The translations under genes were made by a program, and so were the position numbers. Shown here one piece after another: positions 1 to 10,081 of a stretch of 64,000 nucleotides of DNA. How positions within the stretch are numbered: position 1 is the first letter of the stretch; each line of letters opens with the position of its first letter. Under the pieces are notes generated by a model that did not search any database, was not told the origin of the DNA, and saw only the letters and a list, made by a program, of their open reading frames with translations. This stretch comes from Larix kaempferi (taxonomy: Eukaryota > Streptophyta > Pinopsida > Pinales > Pinaceae). The stretch spans positions 20,213,501-20,277,500 of the forward strand of contig BSBM01000047.1 in NCBI GenBank assembly GCA_027924585.1. Reading direction: 5' to 3'.

Positions 1-207
1 GCTTGAGCGAATTTGTTTGATGATGAAATGAGTGAGACGTCACCCTTATTTATACTTGTTTTGAGGCTGACCTTTTCTTCTAGTGGGGCCGATTTGCTTC
101 TCTTGACTAAGCCGACTTGTCTTTTAGAATAATAAATCACAATTTATTATTATCTTCTTTTGGGTCGACTTGTGTGAGGATACCTAACGTAGCTACAATC
201 ACCAACA
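1..207 (-). mobile_element. Truncated LTR inserted in Copia-A reverse transcriptase
   Basis: On the minus strand the Copia-A reverse transcriptase frame (motif VKSAF) stops abruptly and is followed by TGTTGGTGATTGTAG, a typical LTR start with TG at 206-207. Further in, a TATA-like box (TATAAATAAGGG, plus-strand 44-54) is followed by a CA-rich stretch, as in LTR promoters. The other end lies outside the window, so the LTR assignment rests on the TG start, the promoter-like box and the interrupted coding frame. No target duplication can be checked. Confidence 0.42.
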
Positions 208-265
208 AAAAGCACTCTTCACATTCCATTTGGTATAGTTTCTAGACAAATTGTGTTTCCATGGC
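208..265 (-). pseudogene. Copia-A reverse transcriptase, downstream fragment
   Basis: Reading the minus strand from 265, the frame gives AMETQFV, a stop, then KLYQM. After a one-base shift it gives VKSAF. This is the Copia reverse transcriptase block normally seen as KLYQMDVKSAFLNG. It continues the TIHLVLA frame that ends at 3,042, with the 266-3,041 insertion removed and one copy of ATGGC counted. It is interrupted downstream by the LTR ending at 207. The piece is non-functional (stop, frameshift, truncation). Confidence 0.7.
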
Positions 266-611
266 TAATACAAGAAGTTAGAAATCCTAATACACATGAG
301 AGATGCACAAAATAACAAAAGGTGATATTATGAGTAATTGGTGCGAAAATTACAATGGAGTTCACCTTCTTATTTATGATTGTTCATTGATCAAGTCATT
401 TTCGCTTAAGAATGTGAGATAAACCACTTTGCACATAAAATGAACATTAGCCAAATTACAATGGAGTTCACCTTCTTATTTATGATTGTTCATTGATCAA
501 GTCATTTTCGCTTAAGAATGTGAGATAAACCACTTTACACATAAAATGAACATTAGCCCAATATAAAGTCATAAAGTGACTTTATTACATAGTAAGCCTT
601 GTATTCTAAGA
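266..611 (-). repeat. 3' LTR of Copia-C
   Basis: It matches 2,808-3,041, including the shared blocks TATGAGTAATTGG-like, CATTAGCCCA and GTCATAAAGTGACTTTA. It is longer than the 5' LTR because 106 bp (about 346-451) is duplicated in tandem at 452-557. The minus-strand start reads TCTTAGAATAC, against TGTTAGAATAT in the 5' LTR. Confidence 0.8.
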
Positions 612-620
612 CCCCCTCTT
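612..620 (-). other. Polypurine tract of Copia-C
   Basis: The minus strand reads AAGAGGGGG immediately before the 3' LTR start TCTTAG, the expected position for the plus-strand primer of reverse transcription. Confidence 0.7.
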
Positions 621-1169
621 AAGACTTATAGTACTGAAAGAAAAGCATATTATCTGAAGATAAAACACATTGATTGAAACTAAAACATCAAAACCAAATA
701 GAACCAAGCATTCTTCATAAGCTTCTCCTTTGAAACCAATTCCAGGATCAAGTAACACTCCATCAAGCTGCGTCATAACCCTTGTAAAGGTGTATCTCCT
801 AAGTTGAATTCTTGAGTTTCCAGATACCATCTCCTTGAACTGCCAAATTATGAATCTTTTGAATTAAATCATTGGACAACAATCCACATGCACTCTTAAG
901 ACTTACAGTTCTGAAAGAAAAACATACTAACTAAAGATAAAACACATTGTTTGAAAACTAAAACATCAAAACCAAATAGAACCAACCATTCTTCATAAGC
1001 TTCTCCTTCAAAAGCAATTCCAAGATCAAGTAACACTCCATCAAGCAGTGTCATAACCCTCCTAAAGGTGTATCCCCAAGTTGAATTCTTGAGTTCCCGG
1101 ATACTACCTCCTTGAATTCCCAAGTTATGAACCTTTTGAATTAAATCACTGGTCAACAATCCACATGCA
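616..1169. repeat. 277-bp tandem duplication
   Basis: Two direct copies start at 616 and 893 (CTCTTAAGACTTA) and both end in CAATCCACATGCA. They differ by scattered substitutions and small indels, so the duplication is old. Confidence 0.9.
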
Positions 1170-1273
1170 TGTCTTAAAACCTCATGAGGAATAATTCTTG
1201 AGATCCACAAACTCCTAATGTAATTGGACAACCTTCAATGTTGATCCCGTCTTGCCTTCAAAATTTGAACTTG

Positions 1274-2020
1274 TTAAAATGCATAGAAGGCCCTTTCTTC
1301 CAAAAGTTCATCACCACTATCAACATCTCGTGAACTTTTGACCATGGTTGCAAAATCTACATGTACTTTGTCTTTGACTTTTCTCTTGAGGACATCATTG
1401 GCCCGAAATCTACAGTTCCAAGCGATGTGACCCATTTTTTTGCAGTAGTAGCATTCCTCACCCCCCCCCCACTTGTCTTTAGTGGATATGCTTCAATTAT
1501 TTTTGAGTATAGTGCTATCTCAAGTTGAGGATCACCTTTGGTCTCTCCTGCAATGGTAATTGACTATGAGTAAATATTGCATTGTTGTATTGAGGAGGCA
1601 GTCTATTTAGCAAATGGATTTGACATCTTCTTCTATTGTAGCTTTAACTTCAACTAATTGTTTGATGATAGATCTTAGATTATTTATGTGGCTAGACACA
1701 TTAACCTCGACAAACATCTTGGATTTGAATAATTGTAGCTTCAAAGAGGACTTTGAACTAAATGTTTGTGCCCGAAATAACCTATTGAGATTGTCCTAGA
1801 TTACCTTGGATGATTTTTCTACGTATATATGACATAATTCAAAGTCAGAGAGAGCAAGACCAATAATAACCTTGGCTTTATTGTCTCTGCATTGCCCTTC
1901 CAGTAATTTATTTGGATATGTTGGTGATGTTTCGGTCCTTTTAACAATTCCCCATAAGTTTTTATTCATCAATTGCATTTGGATTTTTAATTTCCAAGTG
2001 TGGAATTTGAAGCCATACTA
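1274..2020 (-). pseudogene. gag: Copia-C gag (UBN2 family), degenerate
   Basis: The minus strand codes in order HTWKLKIQMQLMNKNLWGIV (near 2,000), CRDNKAKVIIGLALSDFEL, LFRAQTFSSKSSLKLQLF and INNLRSIIKQLVEVKATIEE. A CCHC zinc knuckle CYYCKKMGHIAWNC (1,412-1,453; spacing C-X2-C-X4-H-X4-C) and a tail ending ERAFYAF at the stop at 1,274 follow. These are the standard blocks of plant Copia gag, the structural protein that packages element RNA. A stop after EKSSKVI at about 1,796, another after KSIC near 1,612, and frame changes between there and the knuckle make it non-functional. No protease motif follows. The all-C run at 1,461-1,470 lies just upstream of the knuckle. Confidence 0.85.
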
Positions 2021-2796
2021 TTTATCTCATGGCATTTCCATTGTTTGGTAGCCAAATATTCTCACACATAGACTAATTTTTGGCTTGAATTGGTAAAATA
2101 AAGCTAGACCATGCAATAAATACCCATATCTGCCACTAGTTTGTCAATATTTTGCTAACAAAAATTGTATTTTATCCTAAAAGGTTAAAATAAGTGATAG
2201 ATGTTGAAACCTAGACATAGAAGTTAAGATACACCCACACAAATTGTTAATTCTAGATTAGACATGCTAAAACCAAATTTAATTAGTGGTTAAATTATCT
2301 GTAAACACTTGTACCAAGATTGTACGGCAATTGAAGAGGTTGTATGGCTGACTGTATGGGTGAAAGGAAAAAATCATACGACAATTGTATTAAATCTTGT
2401 ATGATGCTTGGAAAAAAGAAATTATACGATGACTAGACATAGCATGATTAATGACAATTGCAGTAAAATCTATATGATGATTGGACAATATGAATGATTG
2501 AAAAATGGCAGTTACAATTCATATGGATGCAAATTGTAAGGCAGAACTTGACAGCTGCAGTACTGTGGGTGTGATTGTATGGAATAGTCAAATTGTATGG
2601 GATGATGGTTGTACCATTGGTTGGCAGTTGGTTGCACAACATGAAAAAAATTGTATAATAGACTTAATTATGGTCATAACATCAAATATGGTAGTGGCCT
2701 CAATTCCATCAACCTATTCATGCCTTTTTGATTCTCCATATTGTGTTGCAATGAAAGAGAAGAGCATACTTAGTAGACTAGTCCTAGGTGCTCTCA
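2021..2796 (-). other. Untranslated leader of Copia-C
   Basis: This lies between the primer site and gag. No convincing frame is present. Between 2,318 and 2,605 short variants of TTGTAYGATGATTGG recur roughly every 20-50 bp (for example near 2,320, 2,340, 2,397, 2,424 and 2,472), giving a loose internal repetition. Confidence 0.5.
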
Positions 2797-2807
2797 CTTT
2801 GATACCA
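2797..2807 (-). other. Primer binding site of Copia-C
   Basis: The minus strand reads TGGTATCAAAG directly after the 5' LTR. This is close to TGGTATCAGAGC, the usual Copia site complementary to the initiator tRNA-Met 3' end. Confidence 0.75.
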
Positions 2808-3041
2808 CAATACAAAAACCTAAAAACCCTAATACATGCAAGAGACACACAAAATAACACAATATGATATTGTGAGTAATTGGTACAGAAATTACATTGG
2901 AGTTCACCTCGTATATCAATGTTCATTGAACAAATCATTTCCATGTATGAATGTGGGATAAACCACTTTACACATAAAGTGAACATTAGCCCAAACTAAA
3001 GTCATAAAGTGACTTTACATTGTAAGCCTTATATTCTAACA
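2808..3041 (-). repeat. 5' LTR of Copia-C
   Basis: It starts TGTTAGAATATAAGG on the minus strand (3,041 downward) and ends GTATTG at 2,808, beside the primer site. It lacks the 106-bp duplication seen in the 3' LTR. Confidence 0.8.
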
Positions 3042-3593
3042 ATGGCTAGAACTAAATGGATTGTGCTCATCTTTGTTGTGGGAGCAAAGGTCTATTCATA
3101 ATCAATTCCTTCTCTTTGTGCAAATCCCTTTGTAACTTGCCTTGCCTTATGCTTGTCAAGTGTCCCATTTGCTTTGCAGTTGATTTCATACACCCATTTA
3201 TATCCAAAGGGCTTCTTTCCCAGAGGTAGCTTAGTTAGAGCCCATGTCTGATTTTTCATTTGTCTCAAGTTTGGTTTGCATGGCCTTTTCCCAGCCTAGT
3301 CTTCCTTTGGCCTCTTCATATCCCGAGGTTCATATAAGTCTTGAATGTTAGGCATCAAAGCATAATTGATTGCATCTGTTTTCTTACCATTTCTTGGTAT
3401 TCCTGTTGCCCTCATCTAATTTAGAGGAACATTTGAATGGTGCCGTGCCACCATTTTGGTCTCTTCTTAGGATCCACTTCTTCTAGATTAGCACTGTCAT
3501 TTTGTTGATTTGTGGCACTAGTAATGACTTCTTGACTAGGAATTTCAAGAATCATCCTAAAATATACCACCCCCTTTAGGTGGAGGCTTTACA
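3042..3593 (-). pseudogene. Copia-A reverse transcriptase, N-terminal part
   Basis: The minus strand shows recognisable Copia reverse transcriptase blocks in changing frames. They include the start of the domain (GWEKAMQTKL near 3,280), the residues of the PFGYKWVYEI block (near 3,190-3,215), a KASYKGICTKR-type stretch, and FAPTTKMSTIHLVLA running into the insertion point at 3,042. Stops and frameshifts are frequent. Copia-A integrase is found beyond Copia-B at 8,947, so Copia-B sits between the integrase and reverse transcriptase of this older element. The linker sequence at 3,420-3,593 is low in motifs. Confidence 0.7.
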
Positions 3594-3756
3594 TGAAGGT
3601 CCTTATGAATAAATCCAAAATGTGAATTATAAATATTATTGAGAGAAATCATGAATAAATACAAACGAGAAAACCATTGTGACAGTTAAACTGCCGTACA
3701 ACCATCAACATCTTATTTACTCCATAAAATAACCCCGTAGGATTATATGACTAACA
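3594..3756 (-). repeat. 3' LTR of Copia-B
   Basis: It runs TGTTAGTCATATAATCC (minus strand, from 3,756) to CTTCA at 3,594, matching 8,772-8,946. At about 163 bp it is short even for a Copia LTR. Confidence 0.85.
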
Positions 3757-3770
3757 TCCCCCCCTTAAGT
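3757..3770 (-). other. Polypurine tract of Copia-B
   Basis: The minus strand reads ACTTAAGGGGGGGA immediately upstream of the 3' LTR start TGTTAG. Confidence 0.8.
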
Positions 3771-3773
3771 TGA

Positions 3774-5459
3774 AGGGGTGTTTGTGAGCCCAAGCATCAT
3801 AAATATTTTTTCATAATTTTCTCTCCCAAGTGCTTTGGTGAAGATGTCTGCACTTTGCTCACTTGTGGAACAATCACTTAAATGAATAGTCTTGGTCTCT
3901 ACATGATGTCGAATCATAGATATTTTGTGTTTATGTGCTTGGTTTGATGATGGAATCTGGGATTCTTGGCCAACTTGATTGCAGAAGTATTGCCAACCAA
4001 AAGAGGAGTAGAATTCATTTGTTTCTCTTGCAAATCTTTAAGTATTTGCTTGATCCATACAATCTCCTTTGTTGCTTATGCAACTGCCACATATTCTTCC
4101 TTTGTTGTGGAATTCACTGGAATTGATTATTTGCATGATCTCCAGGAGATAGTTGTTGATCCAAGATTCATAAGATAACATGAAGTTGATACTCCATTTT
4201 CTTTATCCCCATTAAAGTCTGAATCAGAATCCAATCAAAGTAAAGTCATCCACCTTAGAAAGTCATCCACCTTAGAATATTTGTGTCCATAATCTTATGT
4301 TCCCTTCAAGTATTTTATAATTCTTTTTGTAGTAGATCAATGTCCTTCACAAGGTTTTGGCATGAACATGGAAATGATCCCAACAACAAATGAAATATTT
4401 GGTCCTTCTTTCGATGTGAGCTTCAGATTTTGTTCCATTGGAGTAGAGAAAGGGTTACATTTAACCATGTTGAATTTGTTCAACAACTTTCCAATTTGCT
4501 TTTGGGAGATGATATGTAGTTTGGATCTTGAGTCACTTTAATGCCAGAGTAGAAGTGATGATGTCCCAAATCTGTCATCTCAAATATTTTCTTCAATTCT
4601 TTCTTTATGGATGCAATATACTCTTCATTGTTTCCTGTCAACAACAAATCATCTACATACACCACTAGATATGCAACAATTTTTCCAATTTTCTTGACAA
4701 AAAGAGTTGCATCAACAAGATTAAAGAGCTTAAAATTTAATTTTAGAAGATGCTTGTTAGCTTTTCATACTAGGATAGCGGTGCTTGTTTCAAGCCATAT
4801 AAAGATTTGATGAGCTTACATACCTTTTGTTCTTGTCTCTTCACAACAAAACCTTTAGGTTAGACATGAAATATTCTCTTTCAAGTCTTCATGTAATAAA
4901 TCAATCTTTACATGCATTTGATGAACTTTCCATCTATTTTGTGCTGCCAAGGCCAATAGAGTACGAATGACAGCCCATTTCGCTTTAGGGGAAAAAGTCT
5001 CATCATAATCGATGCTTTATTTTTGTGCATAACCTTTTTCCACGAGCCTCACCTTACGCTTGACAAGTGAGCCATCTAATTTATGCTTGTTCTTGTAGAC
5101 CCACTTGCAGTTAATTGTTTTGGTTCCAAATGGCGGATTCACCAACTTCCATGTCCCATTCTTTACGAGAGCATCAAATTCTTTTTGCATAACTTCTTTC
5201 CATTTATCATGAGAATTTGCTTCAAAGGAAGTTGGTTTGCATAGTCAGTAGATAACTTTAATTCACAATCAATTGAAGATTCCATATCATTTGCATAATT
5301 TGTATTTGATTTACCTACATTACCTCCATCTTCTTGTCTTGTTGAGCTCCTAGTTCTCGCCTTTCCATTCTGATAAGGATGAACAATTTCAAGTGCATTC
5401 ATGGCCCATTTTGGATGGTCTAGGTTGCTTAACTGGTTGAGATGGTGCAATCTCTCCAA
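3774..5459 (-). pseudogene. Copia-B reverse transcriptase and RNase H
   Basis: The minus strand codes, from 5,459 downward: a linker (ORF of 98 codons ending 5,163), the reverse transcriptase start (FGTKTINCKWVYKNKHKLDG near 5,110), RTLLALAAQNRWKVHQM, and the catalytic VVYVDDLLLTGNN box with YVDD at 4,649-4,660. Then MTDLGHHHFYSGIKV, and the RNase H end: STTKEEYVAVAYATKEIVW, TKHIKHKISMIRHHVETK and STSEQSADIFTKALGRENYE, stopping near 3,775 after LGLTNTP. Together these copy element RNA into DNA and degrade the template. Stops occur after YAQK and ISCLT and frames shift several times. The acidic cluster EEEVDVLSSSS-like at 5,510-5,540 lies in the linker. Identification is secure; function is lost. 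Confidence 0.9.
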
Positions 5460-5609
5460 GGCTTAGCCATCCAATCCCTTTAATCACATCATCCATTTAA
5501 ACTTCCTCTTCTGATGAGGATGAGGATGAAGATGAAGATGACATTTCAAAAGAAGATTCCAAAGGTTGATCCAAGATAGGAATCCCCCCTTCAAGATTTG
5601 GAATCTCAT

Positions 5610-6710
5610 TATCAAATTCATGATGTCTTTATATGGGTAAATTTGTCATGATGATCAAGCTGCTGCTCAACAATCTTGTCAATTTTAGAGAATTGAAGAA
5701 AAATCACATATCTAGAAAGAATAAACTTTTTATTTAACTCATCATAAATACAATATGCCTTGGAGAAATTTGGGTGGCCCAAGAAGATACACTTCTGACT
5801 TCTTTCATCCAATTTGTTTTGTTGTTTTTTAGAATTAAGGCATAATAGGTGTAACCAAAATCCTGAGATGTTTTACCGAAGGAATACGATCATGCCGCAT
5901 TTCATAAAGGGTCTTGTGAAATGTTATGGAATTCTATTTCACAAATATACTACATAGAGAACTACATCATTTCAAAACATCAATTTCACATTTTTGAAAA
6001 ACATCATAGAATGAACCATATTTAAAATTGCCACATTCATCTTTTTGACTACACCATTCTATTGAGGATTTCATGGAACTGTGGTTTGATGCTTAATTCC
6101 ATGTTGGCGAAGATAGTTTTCAAACTTATTAGATGTACGTGATTGAACTTCATTTGGGATCCATACATGAAAATGTTCAAATGTTTCAAAAGCTTGAGAA
6201 TTATCTTTCAACAAGTATACCCAACACATCTTGGTGTAATCATCAATAAAATACATGATATATTTATTTTCATTAGTAGATGGAACATGCATTGGACCAC
6301 ACAAATAAGAATGTATCAACCTAAGTTTTCTAGATGCTATGGAAGTGGAATCATAGAAAAGTTGTTTGCTATGTTTTCCAAGTATACATGCATCACATTG
6401 CTTCAATTGCCTTGGAATTGTTGGAAAAATTGAAACACCCTTCCTTTTCAACAAACGAATGCTATCATAGTTAATGTGCACAAATTTAGTATGCCATAAG
6501 AAACTAGATGATAATGTACCTTCATCATTGTGGGATAAGTATGCAAAATTCTGTGCACAAGCATCTGTCCCTTTCAACTTAAACACTTGTTCATCTTCCA
6601 TGGCTATCATAACAACCATGTTGTCGAAATCCCTCCTTATTTCAACTTTGCAATTGAAGATATGAATAGAGCGGCCTTGTTGTCGAATATGCACAAGAGA
6701 CAACAAGTTC
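5610..6710 (-). pseudogene. Copia-B integrase with GAG-pre-integrase domain
   Basis: A 211-codon minus-strand frame (6,706-6,071) begins with MLSLVHIRQQGRSIHIFNC. It carries the zinc-binding pre-integrase segment (LWHTKFVHINYDSIRLL, then CDACILGKH), and enters the integrase core at RLIHSYLCGPM and YFIDDYTKMCWVY. The second catalytic block, normally a DNGGE motif, is missing: the frame jumps to EVQSRTSNKFENYLRQHGI. The third catalytic glutamate, normally NGVVER, reads NGVVKK near 6,050. The C-terminal part follows at 5,812-5,618 (LDERSQKCIFLGHPNFSKAY, FILSRYVIF). Integrase inserts the cDNA; loss of two acidic residues plus stops means this copy is dead. Confidence 0.88.
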
Positions 6711-7034
6711 CTTCATAACTCAGGAAGATACATAGCATCATGCAAAATAAAATCCGAGAATCCAAGCAACTTAAGTTTGATGGTGCCAATTCCCGAAGGC
6801 TTGAGACTTGATTTATCTACAAAATATACTATACCATCTACGTTGTTATTCAAATATTCAAAGAAGTCTCTTCAAAAGGTCATATGGCATGTTTCACTTG
6901 TGTCAACTAACCAAGCATCTATCCAAGAAGCAAATGAAGTGTTAAACAAATATTCAGTTACTCCAATATTGCAATGAGCAACAATGTAATGAGCAGATTT
7001 AGGTGCTTTACCTTTTGTTAAATTAGATGCTTTA
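6711..7034 (-). pseudogene. Copia-B aspartic protease
   Basis: The minus strand codes ATHVIVAHCNIGVTEYLF-like sequence and then WLVDTSETCHMTF (near 6,895-6,933), which aligns to the Copia protease active site WLVDTGATCHMT. The DTG triad is altered to DTS and the following alanine to glutamate. Next come DFFEYLNNNVDGIVYF and IGTIKLKLLGFSDFILHDA, then the link to integrase. It would have cut the gag-pol polyprotein. Besides the altered active site there is at least one in-frame stop after HMTF. Confidence 0.8.
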
Positions 7035-7890
7035 CCTTTGTCTTCTTTGTGATCATGTTTGTCTTTTATCTTCTTACATGGATCCCAACAACATTGTGTG
7101 TCATGTTCGTTCTTGTCGCAACGAATACAATGCTATTCAAATCTCTCACCTTGATTATGTCTATCCCTTGTCTCTGAAAGTCTTCTTTCGATGTCCTCTT
7201 ATATTGCCTTTTTCTTTAGAAGAATCTTGTGATTGTTTCTTTTGAGTAAGGCACATAGTCTCTCCAATGGGTTGTGTTGTTTTCTTTCCAAAGGATTTTT
7301 CACGTTATGCAACCTTCTCTACTGAAGAGTCGAATGTAATGGACTTTATTTGGCCACTAGCTTGCAAGGATTTAAGGGAGTGTGAATATGTAGGGCATAC
7401 ATCTTTAATAAAATATGTGAGAGAAATGTTGATATCCACACGAGTGGCATCAATGTCATGCTTTATGGACTTAATCTTAGAAGTTAAAGCCATGGGATCA
7501 TTATCCTTCAACTCTAGGTTGAAGAGCTTCACCAACAATTATATGAGTTCCAATTCTGAATATGAATCATACAGATGTTTCAATTTCATTAAAGCATGAT
7601 AAGAATATTTCAAAATGGTAATATATGATGATTTACCTCTCCACTAACAGTAGTAGTGATCAGCACATAGGGTTTATTAGATTTTTTCTTCATTAGCGAG
7701 CTCTTTGTCTGTTGTAGTCTGTTGTAGGAACGTTAGGTGCAACATTATTCTCTCCTTCACATATGCCATCCTAGAGGTCATTAAAAATTAAAGTGTGTTT
7801 AATTTTTCGCGACCATTCCAGATAGTTTTCTTTACTACTCAACACCACACCCACAATATATACAAGTGAATGCATTTTTAAGATCGGAAA
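7035..7890 (-). pseudogene. gag: Copia-B gag
   Basis: The minus strand starts near 7,860 with NYLEWSRKIKHTLIFNDL, the entry block of UBN2-type gag. It continues through a 77-codon open stretch (7,538-7,305) containing LVKLFNLELKDNDPMALTSK and SLTYFIKDVCPTYSHSLKSL. It ends with a CCHC knuckle CIRCDKNEHDTQCC (about 7,083-7,124) preceded by a stop (GERFE, stop). Gag forms the particle and binds RNA through the knuckle. Frames change between 7,600 and 7,760. Confidence 0.82.
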
Positions 7891-8757
7891 TATATGAGGA
7901 AATTTAAATTTAGAAATTGCTTCCTTGCAATACAAGTTTCTTCCTCACAATAATAAACTGTTGGAAAAAAATAAATGAATTCACTTAAAATAAATTAAGC
8001 AGTTGCAAATCTTAAATTTGCAGTCGATACTTCTGGTCCAAATGATTTTTGACTCCAATGAATTGTGGATACGTGGAGAATACCGCCTCCATAAGAAACA
8101 TGTCTAGCAACATATCATAGCCAGTGGTTTCACTGATTTTGAAAACTATGAATTTATACTAGTTGCAACAACACGTTGAGGTTGCATTTGATAGACTGGA
8201 CTTGGCTGGAACATATAGGACGTATTGAGAGTCTCTGGGATTGTTGCTGCTTCAGTCAATGAAGAGAATTGATATGGAACGCAGAGTACTCTAGTGTTGT
8301 CGTTGCTTCAATCAACGGAGAGAAATACTCATGCTAAGGCTGGCATTTTCTTCCTTAGGCAGAACTTCCAACACTTGCAACCTCAGCTCAACTCCTTTCT
8401 CCCATAACCAGGTTTTTCTTTTCATGTTTGGCGTCTTCAATAGTTTGTAGATTCATTCTAGACAAATCTAGTTACGCCTTCGACAATGGATTTGCTGATC
8501 CTCTTATCGCTAGAGAGCTTATTGCAATTGAGCACTCAACCCATCTCCAATGCCCTCGACATGAGGATCAGAGATGACTAGGAGCATCTAAAGCTACCAT
8601 AGGTATGGTCTAGGGTTTAGAAATGTAACCAACGTTACATGTTTCCAAAAATCTAAGAACGACAAGATCAAATGCAAACCATAGCCAGGAAATGCCAAGA
8701 TAGAATGAAGATCACAAAATACAGAATGTAGATACAAAATATCGAGTTAGAGCTCGT
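7891..8757 (-). other. Leader of Copia-B
   Basis: This is untranslated sequence between primer site and gag. I see no domain on either strand. It is less AT-rich at 8,350-8,600 than around it, which might mark captured sequence, but no motif supports that. Confidence 0.5.
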
Positions 8758-8770
8758 GGATCTGATACCA
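8758..8770 (-). other. Primer binding site of Copia-B
   Basis: The minus strand reads TGGTATCAGATCC one base inside the 5' LTR end, matching the first ten bases of the tRNA-Met-type site TGGTATCAGAGC. Confidence 0.85.
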
Positions 8771-8771
8771 C

Positions 8772-8946
8772 TGAAGGTAACTCCAAAATGTGAATTATAA
8801 ACAAAATGTGAATTATAAATATTATTGAGGGAAATCATGAATAAATACAAATGAGATAACAATCATTCATAGTTAAACTACCAGACAATCATCAACAACT
8901 TATTTATTACATAAAATAAACTTGAAGGATTATATGACTATCTACA
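8772..8946 (-). repeat. 5' LTR of Copia-B
   Basis: It matches 3,594-3,756. It carries an extra tandem copy of AAAATGTGAATTATAAAC near 8,787-8,822 and a changed start (TGTAGATAGTC against TGTTAGTC). Confidence 0.82.
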
Positions 8947-10081
8947 AGCTTTCTACCCAAGCTTCCAGTCAAAACTTCCTCATTCTTTTTAGATCCAAAC
9001 TTACTTGAAACAACCCTACATTCTCATCAACCACGATATATTTACTAGAGCTTGCTTGGTTAGTGTCCACTTCAACTAATTGATATGCTTTGTGAGTGTC
9101 GTTGTAGCCTGTGAGCACTAGTTTCTTGCTTTTGGGATCTATTTTGGTTAATTATTATTTAGAGACCCATGCATATATAACTGAACCAAAAAGTTTGACA
9201 TGACTTATGATTTTCATCCAGACTATGCTTCCTCTGGTGTCTTCTTTTGCATTGCCTTTGTCAGAGATGTATTAGAAAAATACATTGCTGCATCCAATGC
9301 TTTAGCCCAATACTTGCAAGGAACACATTTTTTTTCTAACATATAACGTGCCATTTCTACAATAGTGTGATTACACCTTTCTACTACTCCATTTCTGCTA
9401 TGGAGTGTAGGGTGTGGTGCATTGCCTCTGGATACCTTCTTCAATGCAAAAAATATTAAATTCCTTGGAGCAAAATTCTCCACCATTATCAAACCTGAGA
9501 ATTCTAATACAATCCCCAAACTAATTTTCCTTCTTTAAACTTATTGAACTCAACAAATACATTAGATTTTAATTTTAAAAATTCCACTCACATTTTTCTA
9601 GTGAATTAATCTACAATCAACAAGACATACCCGACACTAGAGATAAATGTTGTCTTTATAGGCCTGCAAGCATCCACATGAATCAATTGAATGACCTCCT
9701 TGGCTCTCCAAGCCTATCCATCAAATGAAGATTGGTGTTGCTTTCCCCCTTGGCAAGTTCCACAAATTCCTTGTTTCCTTTGTTGAAGCTTTGGAAGACC
9801 ATCTACTAACTTTCTTTTAGCCAAATGAGAAATATAATGCAAATTCAAATGTCCATACCTTTGATGCAAAGCATATTGGTTTTTTGAACACTCTTCGCTA
9901 GGAAAGCATGTTCTTTGGCCTCCTCTATATCAACCACCTTGAACAAATTGTGATCTTCAATAACAAGAGTAATTGACTTCTTGTTGTCCTTGTCAACCAA
10001 ATAACATTTGGGTGAATCCATGAAGATGGGTAAAAATCTTTTTTGCCAAAAGCGATGGTGAAAATTCGATTTTTTACTCAT
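8947..10081 (-). pseudogene. Copia-A integrase and GAG-pre-integrase
   Basis: From 10,081 downward the minus strand codes a 78-codon pre-integrase piece (CYLVDKDNKKSITLVIEDHN, LFKVVDIEEAKEHAFLAKS). Zinc-region residues GICGTCQGGKQHQSSFDG (near 9,740) and the integrase core follow: RILRFDNGGEFCSKEFNIF (about 9,475-9,510, second catalytic Asp kept), then TPYTP, a stop and a frameshift, then RNGVVERCNHTIVEMARYM with the third catalytic Glu kept, and KYWAKALDAAMYFSNT. The tail KKLVLTGYNDTHKAYQLVEV (near 9,100) leads to the Copia-B insertion at 8,946. It belongs with the reverse transcriptase pieces at 3,042-3,593 and 208-265. Several stops and frameshifts are present. Confidence 0.85.

Larger units (their letters stand above)
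606..1231 (-). pseudogene. Unrecognised duplicated ORF carried by Copia-C
   Basis: I do not recognise this protein. The interval is two tandem copies of a 277-bp unit (616-892 and 893-1,169), and both encode the same minus-strand peptide. The right copy sits in a 111-codon frame containing TFRRVMTLLDGVLLDLG and GEAYEEWLVLFGFDVLV. The left copy has TFTRVMTQLDGVLLDPG and GEAYEECLVLFGFDVLV, with a frame break upstream of that point (in the stretch reading ACGLLTSDLIQK in the right copy). It lies downstream of gag, where a Copia element would carry protease and integrase, yet resembles neither. A captured host exon duplicated inside the element is a reasonable reading; an element-specific accessory ORF is the alternative. 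The open length alone would be weak evidence, but conservation of the peptide between the two copies supports past coding. Confidence 0.45.
266..3041 (-). mobile_element. Copia-C: small gag-only LTR retrotransposon
   Basis: The element has two related LTRs (266-611 and 2,808-3,041), a purine tract next to the 3' LTR, and a tRNA-Met-type primer site next to the 5' LTR. A 5-bp target duplication ATGGC flanks it at 261-265 and 3,042-3,046. The duplication interrupts the Copia-A reverse transcriptase frame exactly, and the frame resumes on the other side. Inside I see a degenerate Copia gag (1,274-2,020) and an unrelated tandemly duplicated ORF (606-1,231). No protease, integrase or reverse transcriptase is present. 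It therefore looks non-autonomous, moved by the machinery of a related Copia element. Its outer terminus reads GTATTA rather than the usual CA, probably from decay. Confidence 0.85.
3594..8946 (-). mobile_element. Copia-B: full-length degenerate Copia retrotransposon
   Basis: Two related LTRs (3,594-3,756 and 8,772-8,946) flank a purine tract, then on the minus strand gag, protease, integrase, reverse transcriptase and RNase H in Copia order, with a tRNA-Met-type primer site. LTRs begin TGTTAGTC and end CTTCA. It lies inside Copia-A. The candidate target duplication is imperfect: TTACA at 3,589-3,593 against CTACA at 8,942-8,946, which would move the right end to 8,941. All domains carry stops or frameshifts and some catalytic residues are lost, so it cannot move by itself. 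Confidence 0.88.
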
